NCBI RefSeq assembly: GCF_905220365.1
Contig: NC_061133.1
Location: 13,382,171-13,446,170, forward strand
Direction of reading: 5' to 3'
DNA from: Vanessa cardui
Lineage: Eukaryota; Arthropoda; Insecta; Lepidoptera; Nymphalidae
Length of the DNA: 64,000 bases
Shown: in pieces, positions 20,791 through 32,253 of the stretch
Layout: each line of letters begins with the position of its first letter
How positions within the stretch are numbered: position 1 is the stretch's first letter
The notes under the pieces: model-generated
Database searches by the model: none
What the model was told of the DNA's origin: nothing
Seen by the model: only the letters and a program-made list of their open reading frames with translations
Position numbers and translations under genes: made by a program

Positions 20791-22264
20791 ACAGTTTTTT
20801 TTCTACAGATAAACTAGAAGTTATTTCTTATCCACTGCCTTACATACAGCACTATATATGTATATATATAAATTTATATATATAACTTTATACTTTTAAT
20901 ATTGTCAAATATTTTTTTTTCTTATTGTGTTAAATCATTTGAGTGCATTTTATGTTTTATCAATCGGTGGAAACTTCGCTGGATAATGTGATATCTAAAC
21001 TGTATTATGTAATTAGATTATATTTTATATCTGTTTGTTTCCCAAATATTAAATAAATATTATTTTTGTTTTGACTGGTATTTGAACCCTTGACCTTGTC
21101 ATCTGCCTTACGTCTAGCCAGTCAAAATATAGATATTATTTAAAGTGTTATTTACCAAAAATAACTTAGCGTCTTTGGTAAAGTCCTGCACTAAGTGGCT
21201 TCAGAGGGCGTCTGTACAGCGTCGCCAACTTTAAAGATCGCGGTCTGCTGGTCTCCCAGTTGTTTTCGATTACATCGGCTGGAGATAAACTGACGCCAGC
21301 AGCCGACCGATTAAATTAGCTTTTACTGAATACCGTTAGCATAAAAAGGGTCTTTTATTGCTGATCTATAAAATTATTACGCTTCATTTCTTAAATAAAA
21401 AATATCCAAAATTGAAGGATAAGTATGAAATTTAATTTGTAAATACCAAATCGAAAGTCACCACAAATCACATGTGTGATTATATATGAAATGGCCATTT
21501 ACTAAGGATACACGCATTAGCATAGCTTATCATTGCAATTTACTTTCCATAACATCGATTCTGAGGCAGGATTCATTTAAGAATATATAAAGCGCTACAT
21601 ATCCCATTTCGGAAAGTTTTCCACGAATAGAGCATGGCACTGGCATGGTCAGCCAGCGGATACATTGTTCAATCGTTCACCATGATCATTGGATCTTGTT
21701 ATCAATGAAAGTTAGCAATTGCAAAAATTTTAGTGGATAATAATCTCACTAAACCTGTTTCCCTTTGGGTACCTTACTACTAATGTATTATTTATATTGA
21801 ATATACTACTACTTAATTTATTATTTATATTGAATGTACTACAGTCAATATAAAAAGTTTTTTCCGAATAGTCTCGTCTACAACGTGAAAAAAAATCTAA
21901 CAAATGTCTGTTAAGAAGAAGAGAACTGCTTATAGACAATTAACATACTAAGTCCACACTGTAAATATATGGTGACTTACAAGTATTATTAATTGAAAAA
22001 ATTACAAAATAAAAATAAAAACTTATATCATAGACTTTTTTTTTCTGACGCTACACTAACGAAATACGTAAATCTTAGTTCGCCGCGTTCTCAAACGTCA
22101 GTCTGTCTAATCGACCTTAGCTCCAGAGCGGAAATGAAATCACCTCGACGGGCCATTTCGTTATTCGGTTTGTTTATTTGCTGTCTCTAATCTCCAGAGG
22201 AAATTAATGAAATTGAACATTAAATTTCAGTTAATACATTTATTCAAAAACCAATGAACAATAT

Positions 22265-22612
22265 GAATATTTATTACATATATCAATATATAAGGTTTTC
22301 CAATAAGAGGTGTTATTTTGATATTCAAAGAAAAATGTCAATTTTTTAATATAAATGACCGGATGTCTATTTCGTTATGAGGAGGAAGGTAAGCCGTTAA
22401 TAGTGGAAAATAACATCAGGCAAATGATATCCACGACCGCGCTTACAGGATACCATCCTGCCATGAAAAATTTCCATAACCGAATCGCAAAGTGGCTGCC
22501 CTATGTCTTTGATAGCCTCACGAATTCCATCTCTGAGGTCTTGAATCGACGCTGGGCTGTTGGCGTAATCACTCATTGGTTTTTGATGAAGAGTTTACAT
22601 TATTTACAACGA
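22265..22612 (-). pseudogene. Tc1/mariner-type transposase 3' relic
   Basis: On the minus strand from 22576 the reading MSDYANSPASIQDLRDGIRE continues to CDSVMENF. It then hits a frameshift and stop, and a second frame carries KRGRGYHLPDVIFHY and a stop. This is the usual C-terminus of arthropod mariner-like transposases (YANNP...I..LK..I...I, then V.EN). The sequence beyond (ACACCTCTTATTGGAAAACC on the minus strand) may be a terminal repeat. The 5' part is missing. Confidence 0.7.
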
Positions 22613-22850
22613 TAGCGATCCGCCCCGGCTTCATACTGATGCAATACTAATTATACTACAGAATTTATATATTTACGACATTACATTAGAAACTTCTAAA
22701 ATTATCAGAGTTTCTTTACTATACTGTCTATGTATTATATATAAAAACCATCCTCATGAATTTATCTATTAAAAGAACCGCATCACAATCCGTTGCGTAA
22801 TTTGAAAGATCTAAGCCTACATAGGGATAGGGTAAGCTATTTTGTTTTAT
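22613..22850 (+). repeat. Dispersed repeat, CCGCCCCGGCTTC family
   Basis: It starts CCGCCCCGGCTTCATAC and runs through AGAAACTTCTAAAATTATCA to ATCCGTTGCGTAATTT and AAGCCTACATAGGGATAGGG. Similar copies lie at 30205-30440 and 31425-31650, and a 3' end at 22955-23035. It is a short noncoding retroposon-like family. Confidence 0.7.
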
Positions 22851-22954
22851 TCTTTGTAGTGATGAATATATAAGAATGTTTACACGTTACATATACAATT
22901 TAAGTCAAGAGTACAAACTCTAACAAATTTTAACAGCCTTTTTTAGTAATTACT

Positions 22955-23035
22955 AGCAACCCGACCTAAGCATACATAGGGACAGACAGTAATAAGCGAT
23001 GTGTTTTATACTATGTAGTAATGATTATATTTTTA
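22955..23035 (+). repeat. 3' fragment of the CCGCCCCGGCTTC family
   Basis: Contains AAGCATACATAGGGACAGAC and TTTTATACTATGTAGTAAT, the 3' end of the family. Confidence 0.6.
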
Positions 23036-25054
23036 GTTATATTATTTATCGTGTTCCGTGAACTACATATGCCTTTAATATTATAGTTTCAATAACACAT
23101 AAAAATAGGTTATCAGAAAGCAAGCGAGTGGAGACATCGCGTGTAGATACGGAACGTGGCAAAAAAAAAAACTGAAAAAACCGATGGTAACAGTGACACA
23201 AACGACGCCATTTTGAACACGATAAGTCATAAATCATAGATCAGAAGTTATTTGTATTTGATTTTGGAATAATATGTTTTCGCAGACGAAACAAATAACG
23301 TATTTGATTGGTCTGTGACAAAAATTACATAAGTCCACGTGGTAAATTAATTTTCATTAAAATATTAAAATACTAAAAGAAAACTAATAAGAAAATTGGC
23401 TGGCAGAAAATGCTGTTATAGCCTTAAGTCCGCCCTTTGTACATGTTTTATTTGTGCAATAAAGAATAATAAAAAAACATATATATATTTAATTTACTCG
23501 ATACATAGCTCGTAAATATAAAAAAAAACATGTCTTTTATCTTACTGATTATTGTACTCCAAAATATGTAAAACAAATATAGCACTAGTGTTTTTTTAGT
23601 AGTGTGCGTGTACTTATAGCAAATTGTTGATAAAATTATTTTGACAGTATTTCTAATTCAATTATAACATTTGATTACTGATTATATATCAATATTCAAA
23701 TGTTAAAATTTAATTTGTCTCATTTGACTATATGCTAGCTTAGAGTATAAAGAAAACTGAAAGTTCGATACGAATCAGACGTAAAAAAAGTTATAGAATA
23801 AAAAGGTTCATAGATAAAAGTTCTCAAAGCTTTAGAAAAAGTTGCAAGGGCCCCTGCATAGGATTTAGACTTGTGTTACTGGTTACCCCATAAGCTCATT
23901 CACACAAGCATTCAAAAAATATCTAATATTATATAAATCTAAATTTAGACCTTTGCGTAAATCTCTGAATAAAAAAATAAGTGGGTTGTGTGTGACTAAC
24001 CCCCTTTTTTTTAAAGACAGCAGCATTTTGGAAGTTTGAAATGTGGTCTCGGAAAACGTTGAAGGTGTTGTCCTCCGTCGGATTACTTCCGGTACATATA
24101 TATATATGTATACTAATATACAAGTGCAGAAAACTATTTTACCTTGAAACTAATCGTAATGACAAAATCATTCAAGAGTACATCATCATCACTAAGTTCA
24201 AATTGTAGGAAGCACGTAACGATAAACAAGAAACAAACTTTTCAATTTTGTTACAATTTCAATCAGTTGCAATACACTCCATTGCACCGTATTAATTAAG
24301 GAAATATAACGTTTTAAAGATTTTAAAACTTCGATAAATAAAATATTTCACAAATTAGATTCGTTAGGAGATAAAAACAGAACATAACAGTATCTTATCT
24401 CCTGCGTTAACAAAGCTCGGAGCCGGCAATCTAGACGGGATAATATGAGTACCAGCAGTAAAAAAACAGAAGTGGAAACAAGCCAATTACTGCTACGAAC
24501 GTCGCTACGAAAACAACAACTTAACGCTTAATATGTTAATATTTTTAATAATGTTTCGAAAGATTACGATGTTAAATCGGAAATTGTAGAAACGTTTTGA
24601 CGACATTTTTGTCAACTAAACATGTTATGTTTTAAAAGTTTGCTATGTATTGCATTGGTGGGAATGTGTATGTTAAATATTGTATATCAATTTTATATTA
24701 GCTTTTTGTTTGTATAACAATTTATCATATACCCTTTAGTATATATTAAACAAAGTTTTTATCGTAATATTACTATACTTGTTTTTAATAAGAACTAGCA
24801 AAGCTCGCGTTTTCTCACTCGCCACGCTACCGATTATTTTTTATTTAATTGTGTTAAATACACACACAGTAAAAATGAAATCTACTTATAATAACAAAAA
24901 TAGGTTCATAGACATTTTGAAGCGGTATTTGCAAACATAAAAACTGACGTCCGAGATTTTTTCAACTTAGTCTTTTTATAAAATAGTTCTTTCAAGTAAT
25001 GTCTTCCTATTAATGGCTTTTTTAATTGTGGTACACATAAGTGTACTTCTCGAT

Positions 25055-25168
25055 TGAATCTACTTTCAAAACCGGTGTTAGCTTCACTTAATTGTTAAAT
25101 GACGATTCAAAAGTGCTTGTAATTGCCCACTTGAATAAATTTTATTTTTATTTTGATTTTTGATTTAA
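25055..25168 (+). mobile_element. LINE 3' tail fragment (TTGATTT tail)
   Basis: Matches the tail family: GAATCTACTTTC, GCTTCACTTAATTGTTAAAT, GACGATTCAAAAGTGCTTGT, then a TTTTATTTTGATTTTTGATT end. Other copies are at 15770, 26750, 27636, 40130 and 59600. Confidence 0.75.
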
Positions 25169-26514
25169 GAAAATGTAATGTGTTCCGATTATTTGTTCAG
25201 ATTAAAACAAACATCCACTTCGATCAGATCGTTCGGCGAAAAATCAAATAACCATTTTAAAACATCTATGTGTTTATGTCTGTATCTTTAAAATGCTTTA
25301 TACGTCTATAATCATAGACAAAAACAAATTCGTAGCTACTAAAAATAACGTACGAATTTATAAAATTATTAAAAACCTACAATCAACGTGATTAAACTAA
25401 ATACAATTAATTAAAATCTACAATCGTCATGTTTAGACCACGTGGAAAAATTATCACGCCACAGACTCGTTATGAAATACTGCACTATTCAATTTTTCTG
25501 CTATTCATAAAGTGAAATGAATTTTCGACTCTATGCAATAGATTTTAGGGTGTAAATTGTGAAAGCTGTACATAAATCTGATATACGCAGGCAAACCATT
25601 TAGCAATAGTGAGGCGATATCATAGGGAACATTATTAAGAGCTCGTTTCGGATTCCCCTAGTGTTGTGTTCCTATACAAGCGTGTGTCCATTGTATTATG
25701 AAAAAAAAAACAGAAAAAGGAAAAAAAAATTGAGCCTTAAATTTATAACATACACTAGTTATGTATGTAACGCATACGTCAAAAGTCTAATGTTATATCG
25801 TAATATCATAAATTTGCCAGAGATAATAATTGTATGGAAATACCTTTAAATAATATAAAATTAAGACATTTGAATATTACGATATTTTTCAATTATATTA
25901 TTATGTTAAGACAACGTTTTACGGTAGGAAAGAAACACGTATTTTGATTCGACTCTCCTATGAAAAGGTTGAGAAATTTTATTTGACAGATGTCAGAATT
26001 TCCCTTAAAAGTGGCTGGTTCACAAACGGCATTGATAAAGCAAAAAAAAAGGCAAAACCAAAAATATCATACATTTCAAATAATAAACTATTATCATTAT
26101 ATACCCGTACAATTTAACAAGGTTAGTATAACTAAAAAATTGGTTTCCTTTTTTTAAATCTTAACTTGTATTATCTGTGGATGGCAACAACACGTTCTAA
26201 ATATGAAAGCTGAATAAAAAAATCGTTCATATAATTTACAAAGACAATGGTCACACGGTCGATCTAATATTCCAGTCTGGTGCAAGCGTGCGAGTGGAGC
26301 TAGTTATTGTGTCAATATTCTTTATTGTCTACCCCCGACTACCCCTTACCCAATATCCACTACTCACTACCCGATACACGTGCGGGCGCCGTAATAATCC
26401 ACTGGAAGAAATTAATCTGTTTCTATTTAACGGAACGTGATCGGAGTGGTATCGTTTTGGTTTATTATCTGTTAATTCTTTCGTTCTTAAGTATTGTATT
26501 TTTCTGTAATACTA

Positions 26515-26690
26515 GTAGGCGCCCGAGGTTTCGCTCGTATTTTATTGTGTTGGATGCTATGTGCCTCCTTTCTTGAAGTTCAAGTGTACATATCAAATTT
26601 CATGAAATTCGCATTAGCGGTATGGTCGTGAAAGAGCGACAGGCAGATAGAGTAACTTTCACATCTATAATATTAATTTAGATTATCACT
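26515..26690 (+). repeat. Dispersed repeat, TTTCGCTCG family
   Basis: It has GAGGTTTCGCTCGTATTTTA, TTGAAGTTCAAGTGTACAT, AAATTTCATGAAATTCG and GATAGAGTAACTTTCACAT. It resembles 38940-39070 and 58655-58830. A short retroposon-like family. Confidence 0.6.
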
Positions 26691-26749
26691 GAAGTCTTTA
26701 ATGTTATTTATCTCTTAATATACTAAATACGTTTTCATGTAATGTCAGA

Positions 26750-26992
26750 CTATATACCCGTTGACTTCAAGGCAGGATATATTAATTTAAATAATTGTAT
26801 TAACTAACATGACTGTAATTTTTTAAATGTTGAAAAAGAGTAACTACTGAGTTTCTTGCCGGTTCTTCACAGTAGAATCTACTTTCCGAACCGGTGGTAG
26901 CTTCACTTAATTGTTATATGACGATTCAAAAGTGCTTGGAAAAGCCCACTTGAATAAAGTATATTTTGATTTTGATTTTTTGATTTTATACG
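26750..26992 (+). mobile_element. LINE 3' tail fragment (TTGATTT tail)
   Basis: A longer copy running from GTTGACTTCAAGGCAGGATA through TGAAAAAGAGTAACTACTGA and CCGAACCGGTGGTAGC to a TTTTGATTTTGATTTTTT end. Confidence 0.8.
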
Positions 26993-27031
26993 GCGTGGAC
27001 GCAACACATACATATGTAAATACCTTCAAGT

Positions 27032-27324
27032 AACAGCCTGTAAATTTCTCACTACTGGGTTAAGGCCTCCTCTTCCATTAATGAGAGGGTTTGGAACATA
27101 TTCCACCTGTTCCAATGCTGGTTGGTGGAATGCACGTGTGGCAGAATTTCGATGAAATTAGGCACATGCAGGTTTCCTCACGACGTTTTCCTTCACCGCC
27201 AAGCACGAGATGAATTATAAACACAAATTAAGCACATATATAATGATGCTTGCCTAGATTTGAACCTGCAATTATCGGTTAATATGCACGCGTTCTAAGT
27301 CTCTTCAACTCCATCTCTGCTCAT
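27032..27324 (-). mobile_element. SINE copy with 12-bp target duplication
   Basis: Same family as 16272, minus strand, diverged at the head. ATACCTTCAAGT flanks it at 27020-27031 and 27325-27336. Confidence 0.85.
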
Positions 27325-27635
27325 ATACCTTCAAGTGTATTATCAAAATTATTGATACCATTTAAAATACATTATGAATTTCCCATAGACAATTTACTAT
27401 ATTTTCACAAGATATATTCCTAACAAATATTGAACAGGGCGATTGACGACCTGCCGGTAAGCTCAGGTAGCTTAGTGGTTGTGGTATCTATATTCAATAA
27501 CTTGTCTTACTTACCTTTGATACCAGTATAACATTGTAATATAGGTAGTTAGTTTAAACAGTAACCTTTAAAAATAAGGATTATAGTGTTGGTTGCTGAT
27601 TCTTATTCGGCAACCAAAGTACAAATTTTGGAATC

Positions 27636-27835
27636 ACTCAAAATCAAAATCAAAATAAACTTTATTAAAGTGGACTTTTACAAGCACTTTTGAATCGTCA
27701 TTTAACAATTAAGTGAAGCTACCACCGGTTCGGAAAGTAGATTCTACCGAGAAGAACCGGCAAGAAACTCAGTAGTTACTCTTTTTCAACATATCCTGCG
27801 TGAAAGTCAACAGGTATATTAATTCCAAGTTTTTT
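27636..27835 (-). mobile_element. LINE 3' tail fragment (TTGATTT tail)
   Basis: Reverse-complement copy of the tail at 26750: it starts AAAATCAAAATCAAAATAAA and runs through GCTACCACCGGTTCGGAAAG to CAACAGGTATATTAATTCC. Confidence 0.8.
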
Positions 27836-28744
27836 AACATCTAGTGTTATTTAACCATAATATTTGTAAGGGAACCTGAGTACCATGAATTCATCTCTTG
27901 ATCAACTGGGTAACTTAATTTTTTTTATTTGACAAACGAGCATAAGGTAATAAAGCTTCAAACCAAATAAAATATGTTAGTAGCACAATATGTCTTTATT
28001 TAAATCTGGACACAATAAATTTGTGACGATATTGTTACAAGTAGATTGACTGAGATTTTAACGATCTCGACTTTGCTTTGTATTCTTTTGATTTATTTTT
28101 TAAATGATGTATTTTCAACCAAATGCTTCAACTCCATATAACAATACATCTATATGTGTAAACTTGAATATTACTATGTTTAGTAGACGTTGACGTGATT
28201 GATAACATTAACTAGGGTCTAAGACCGAAGCTCTGCTTACGTATGTATGAACCAAACTGTTCTTCAAAGTTTAAGGAACGAACAATTATACTGATATATG
28301 ACTTTAATAACATAGTGATAAGGACTATTATCCAAGAACAGCACCGATTTATGATCATGGTCCCACAAATGACGTAATTAACTTGCTTGAATCTTATTTT
28401 AATTGTTATAAGGAACAATATACTAGAGCAATATTAATGTGACCACTCGTGAAACGTCATTGACAGGACGTAGTTAATAAAGCCTACGGAAGTTCTGAAC
28501 AAGCCTTCATGAACAAGTCTCAACTTGCTTCTGGAACTTTGTTACAAGTTGGGCAGGTTATAGAAGCCGGCAACAATTTCATAAAGCTAAACTAAAAATA
28601 TGTTGAAATAAAGAATGGTAATGAATAGCAGAAGATACGTTGTTTAACCATTTTATAAAAATTTACTTATTAAGAAATTGCGTTTGTTAAAAATTATACT
28701 TTTATTTTACAAAAGAGAGCTTACCTATTTATTTATAATATTGG

Positions 28745-29060
28745 GGTTACAGAGTCCCTCCGGGATGTTTTCAACAAAGTAGGGATGTTCACAGTTGCGT
28801 CACAATATATTTACAACAATGTTATTTGTGTTCCCAATAACATTGATAGAATCAGTGATAATCATTGTATGAATACGAGACGTAAGAATAAGCTAATAAC
28901 ACTAAACTTCCGACCCCGCAACATCAATAAATCCTTCTTAGAACAAATTCCACAGATATTTTTAACATTGCAGATTCATAAAAACAAATCGTTTGTCAAA
29001 GGAAAATTATTAAATAAGACATACTATACCAGACTAGATTACAAAGATGATAAAGTAAAG
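28745..29060 (+). pseudogene. LINE reverse-transcriptase C-terminal relic
   Basis: An open stretch encodes FTVASQYIYNNVICVPNNID, then NTRRKNKLITLNFRPRNINK and SFLEQ. The pattern matches the C-terminus of the LINE relic at 15965-16192 (RSKNKFITSNFRLRKVNKSF). The part after SFLEQ diverges, so it is probably decayed. Confidence 0.65.
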
Positions 29061-30204
29061 CCTAATACTTGTTTACTGTCTTATGTACTGTTTATTATAA
29101 ACAAAATAATGTGTTCTAAATGTTCGATAGGAATAAACAGTGATTTTTTACTAGCCCTTCTCAGAAGTTTCTACGTTTTTAATCGGTGGTTTCTTTAATA
29201 TAGTTCTGTAAAATGACGATATTATTATTTCGTATATTTTGATTTTAATTACAGAAATTAAATTAGTCAAGAGTTTAAATTTAGTAAAAAACATTCGATA
29301 GGCCGTTAGGAAGAGTATAAAATTTTTTACGAATATATTCCACATGTGATAAATGTTTCGTGTGTTTTTGCTCTTACATTATCAAGTAGGTTGAGCCGGT
29401 CGACATTTGCTTTTGTCCTTTTTACTACCCTTTATTTCTAAAATGTTTGTTGATCAATATTTATAAAGTTGGTATGAAGGCGTGAATACAAAACAGTCAG
29501 GGTTCTTTTGTTGTGATTATTTTTGAGAAACGAAATGATCTGTTCGATAAAGACCTTGAAGATCAGAAGCTTTAGTTCAGAAAGAATATTCAGAACGTAT
29601 ACATTTTAAAACTTTGAAAAACCTAAGTATATAGATTTTGTTTTGGAAGCAATTTCCTTCATCCAAAGAGTCACCAATTTTTTGCGGAGCTTTAATAGCT
29701 TTTAATTAAAAGTTCTCGGTTAAGCCGGAGTAACCAGATTAGGTGTCAATACTTTATTTCCTAAAATAATTTGCCTTCAACTGAACGCAGCTTTGTACTA
29801 AATTGTTTAATTTAGATGATAGTGTGGATAAAGCAAGTTTAAGCGATCTTTTCAAACATCGAAAAAATCACACACAAATACTATGATCGGAGTTTTCACC
29901 ATTTTTCATATCCTCCTCTACATAATATCAGCGTGATGTAAGAATTAAGCGGTACTTTTGAAGACTTGCCTTAATTAGAGGCTGTATAACATATCTAAAT
30001 TTTTCTTCTTTGAATTTTTCTGATACGAAAATAATAATTAATTTATCCGTTTGATTGACCGTTAAAGAATATCGTCACAACTTTATATCAAAACTCAAAC
30101 GAAATTAAATTAACAAAGACAAGTTGTACATAAATCAATACAAGAAAATCCAACGGTACTTACTGCAATTCATTATATTTCTCAAGATCCATTATATAGT
30201 CTAC

Positions 30205-30440
30205 TAGCGACCGCCCCGGCTTCACACGGGTGCAATACTAATAGTAAATATACTACAGAATTTGTTTATTTACGATATCACATTCGAAACTTCTAAAATT
30301 ATCAGTGTTTCTTTACTAAACCTTCCTCTCGAATCACTCTATCTATTAAAAAACCCCATCCCAATCCGTTGCGTAGTTTTACAGATTTAAGCATGCACGG
30401 ATATAGCGACTTTGTTTTATACTATGTAGTAATTACAGGT
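30205..30440 (+). repeat. Dispersed repeat, CCGCCCCGGCTTC family
   Basis: Begins CGACCGCCCCGGCTTCACAC and ends GACTTTGTTTTATACTATGT; aligns along its length with 22613-22850. Confidence 0.75.
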
Positions 30441-31424
30441 ATTATTTTGGTAAATTTGATTAGTTAGAACTTGGGGAAAATAAAGTAAAACGTGTTAAGT
30501 TTCGATGCAGATGTCATAAAACACTTCCAGCGCTATCGAATCTTCTCGATAAAGTTAATTACCGTTTGATCAGTTCAGACTTTTCCTTTAGAATACCACT
30601 CGCTTTATTGGACTAATTGCGAAAGTTTGAAAGATTTTTTTAGAGTTTGTTTAATCTGCATGTTCGACAAAAACAAATGTTTTTAACTTTATTTTTATAG
30701 CTGCGCCAATTAATTGATTTCAATTTTATGTTTTATTAAGTCATAATTAATATAAAACTCGATAGTAATCCTCCTAATATTATATATGATGTATAAATGA
30801 TAAATATGTGATAAATGTTTGCATTATTATAGCACGTAAAAACAACCTGTAAAATTAATGTCCCACTATTAGCTTTAGGTATCTTCTCATTTTACCTGCC
30901 TGCCTTTCTTTTCTTTTAAGTATGTTGGGGACACGTGCCATAAGTTTTCGTTCGACACACAAAGTTTCCTAGCGATGAGTTCCTTGACCCACAACATGCG
31001 AATACAGTGCCGATAATTCAGGTTTATAATCTTCCAGGAACCACGAAACAACATCGCCTTTCAAAACGTATCGCTATAATTTTATCGACCAACATTCATA
31101 TACAGACCAATTCATTTGCCGGAGAAGTCATCCTTGATCGGACCAAGCATAACTCCAATAAACCCTACTAGAGCCGTAGTCGCTCGTCCAATTTATTTTT
31201 ATTGCCTTTTATATATCTGAGTTCCGCTTTCCCGCCCGTAAACTCGCTATGTAATTTTTGAACAATTTATTGTGAGCGTCGTAAGCCTAAGATGAGGTTT
31301 GGGATGGGACTAATCCTGTTTGTTCGGCTGTCAATGGCCTTCTAAACTTGGGGACGGTAATTTCTTCAACGTTTTTATTTTTAACTCTTGTTAACTGTAG
31401 TGTACTGTAGCGAATATGCTCGCT

Positions 31425-31650
31425 TTATGTTTGGCTTCGCACGGGTGTAATGACATCAGAGTAGAAATTTCTAAAATTATCAGTTCTTTAATAAAATGGC
31501 CAAACAATGCTTTACATATAAAAACCTTTCTGAATAACTCAATCTATTAAACAAAACCGCATCAAAATCCGTTACCCAGTTTTGAAGATTTAAGCATACA
31601 TAGAGATATAGGGACAGAGAAAGCGACTTTGTTTTATACAATGTAGTGAT
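31425..31650 (+). repeat. Dispersed repeat, CCGCCCCGGCTTC family
   Basis: Contains GGCTTCGCACGGGTGTAATG, AAAACCGCATCAAAATCCGT and GACTTTGTTTTATACAATGT. Its 3' end overlaps the left arm of the perfect inverted repeat by about 6 bp. Confidence 0.7.
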
Positions 31651-32253
31651 TGGACTATGTTGCCTTGGAAGCCATTTATAATTATTTACAGATAGAATAA
31701 CATTCTGTTATAAATAAACTTTTATGTATAGTGTAAATTAAACATGAAAAGTATTTATTAATTATGATTGTTATTTTAGAATTGCAAACTAAAATCGAAA
31801 AGGGATCTCTTAATATTGATTTCGGAGTAGGTGGGACTACGTATACGACTTTAAAATTGTTATAAATAAAATAGTATCAAATTCATCAAAGTCTTTTTTA
31901 ATTTTAACTCACTCACTAGATACAGGATAAAACAGTCACGATTAGCAAATAAATACTATATATCTGACTATTTTTTTGGTTTTCTTTCTCTAGGTTTGAA
32001 TGATTCTTAAGATCCTATGGTGATATCTATATATACAGGTATAAATACCTGTTTGTCGTAGTCCCACCTACTCCGAAATCAATATTAAGAGATCCCTTTT
32101 CGATTTTAGTTTGCAATTCTAAAATAACAATCATAATTAATAAATACTTTTCATGTTTAATTTACACTATACATAAAAGTTTATTTATAACAGAATGTTA
32201 TTCTATCTGTAAATAATTATAAATGGCTTCCAAGGCAACATAGTCCAATCACT
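31645..32253. repeat. Perfect 197-bp inverted repeat with 215-bp spacer
   Basis: The left arm (31645-31841) and right arm (32057-32253) are exact reverse complements over 197 bp when read by eye. The arms begin AGTGATTGGACTATGTTGCC and end GTGGGACTACG at the spacer. The spacer holds a small palindrome, ACAGGTA-TAAA-TACCTGT, at 32035-32052. No target duplication or transposase is visible. Confidence 0.95.
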
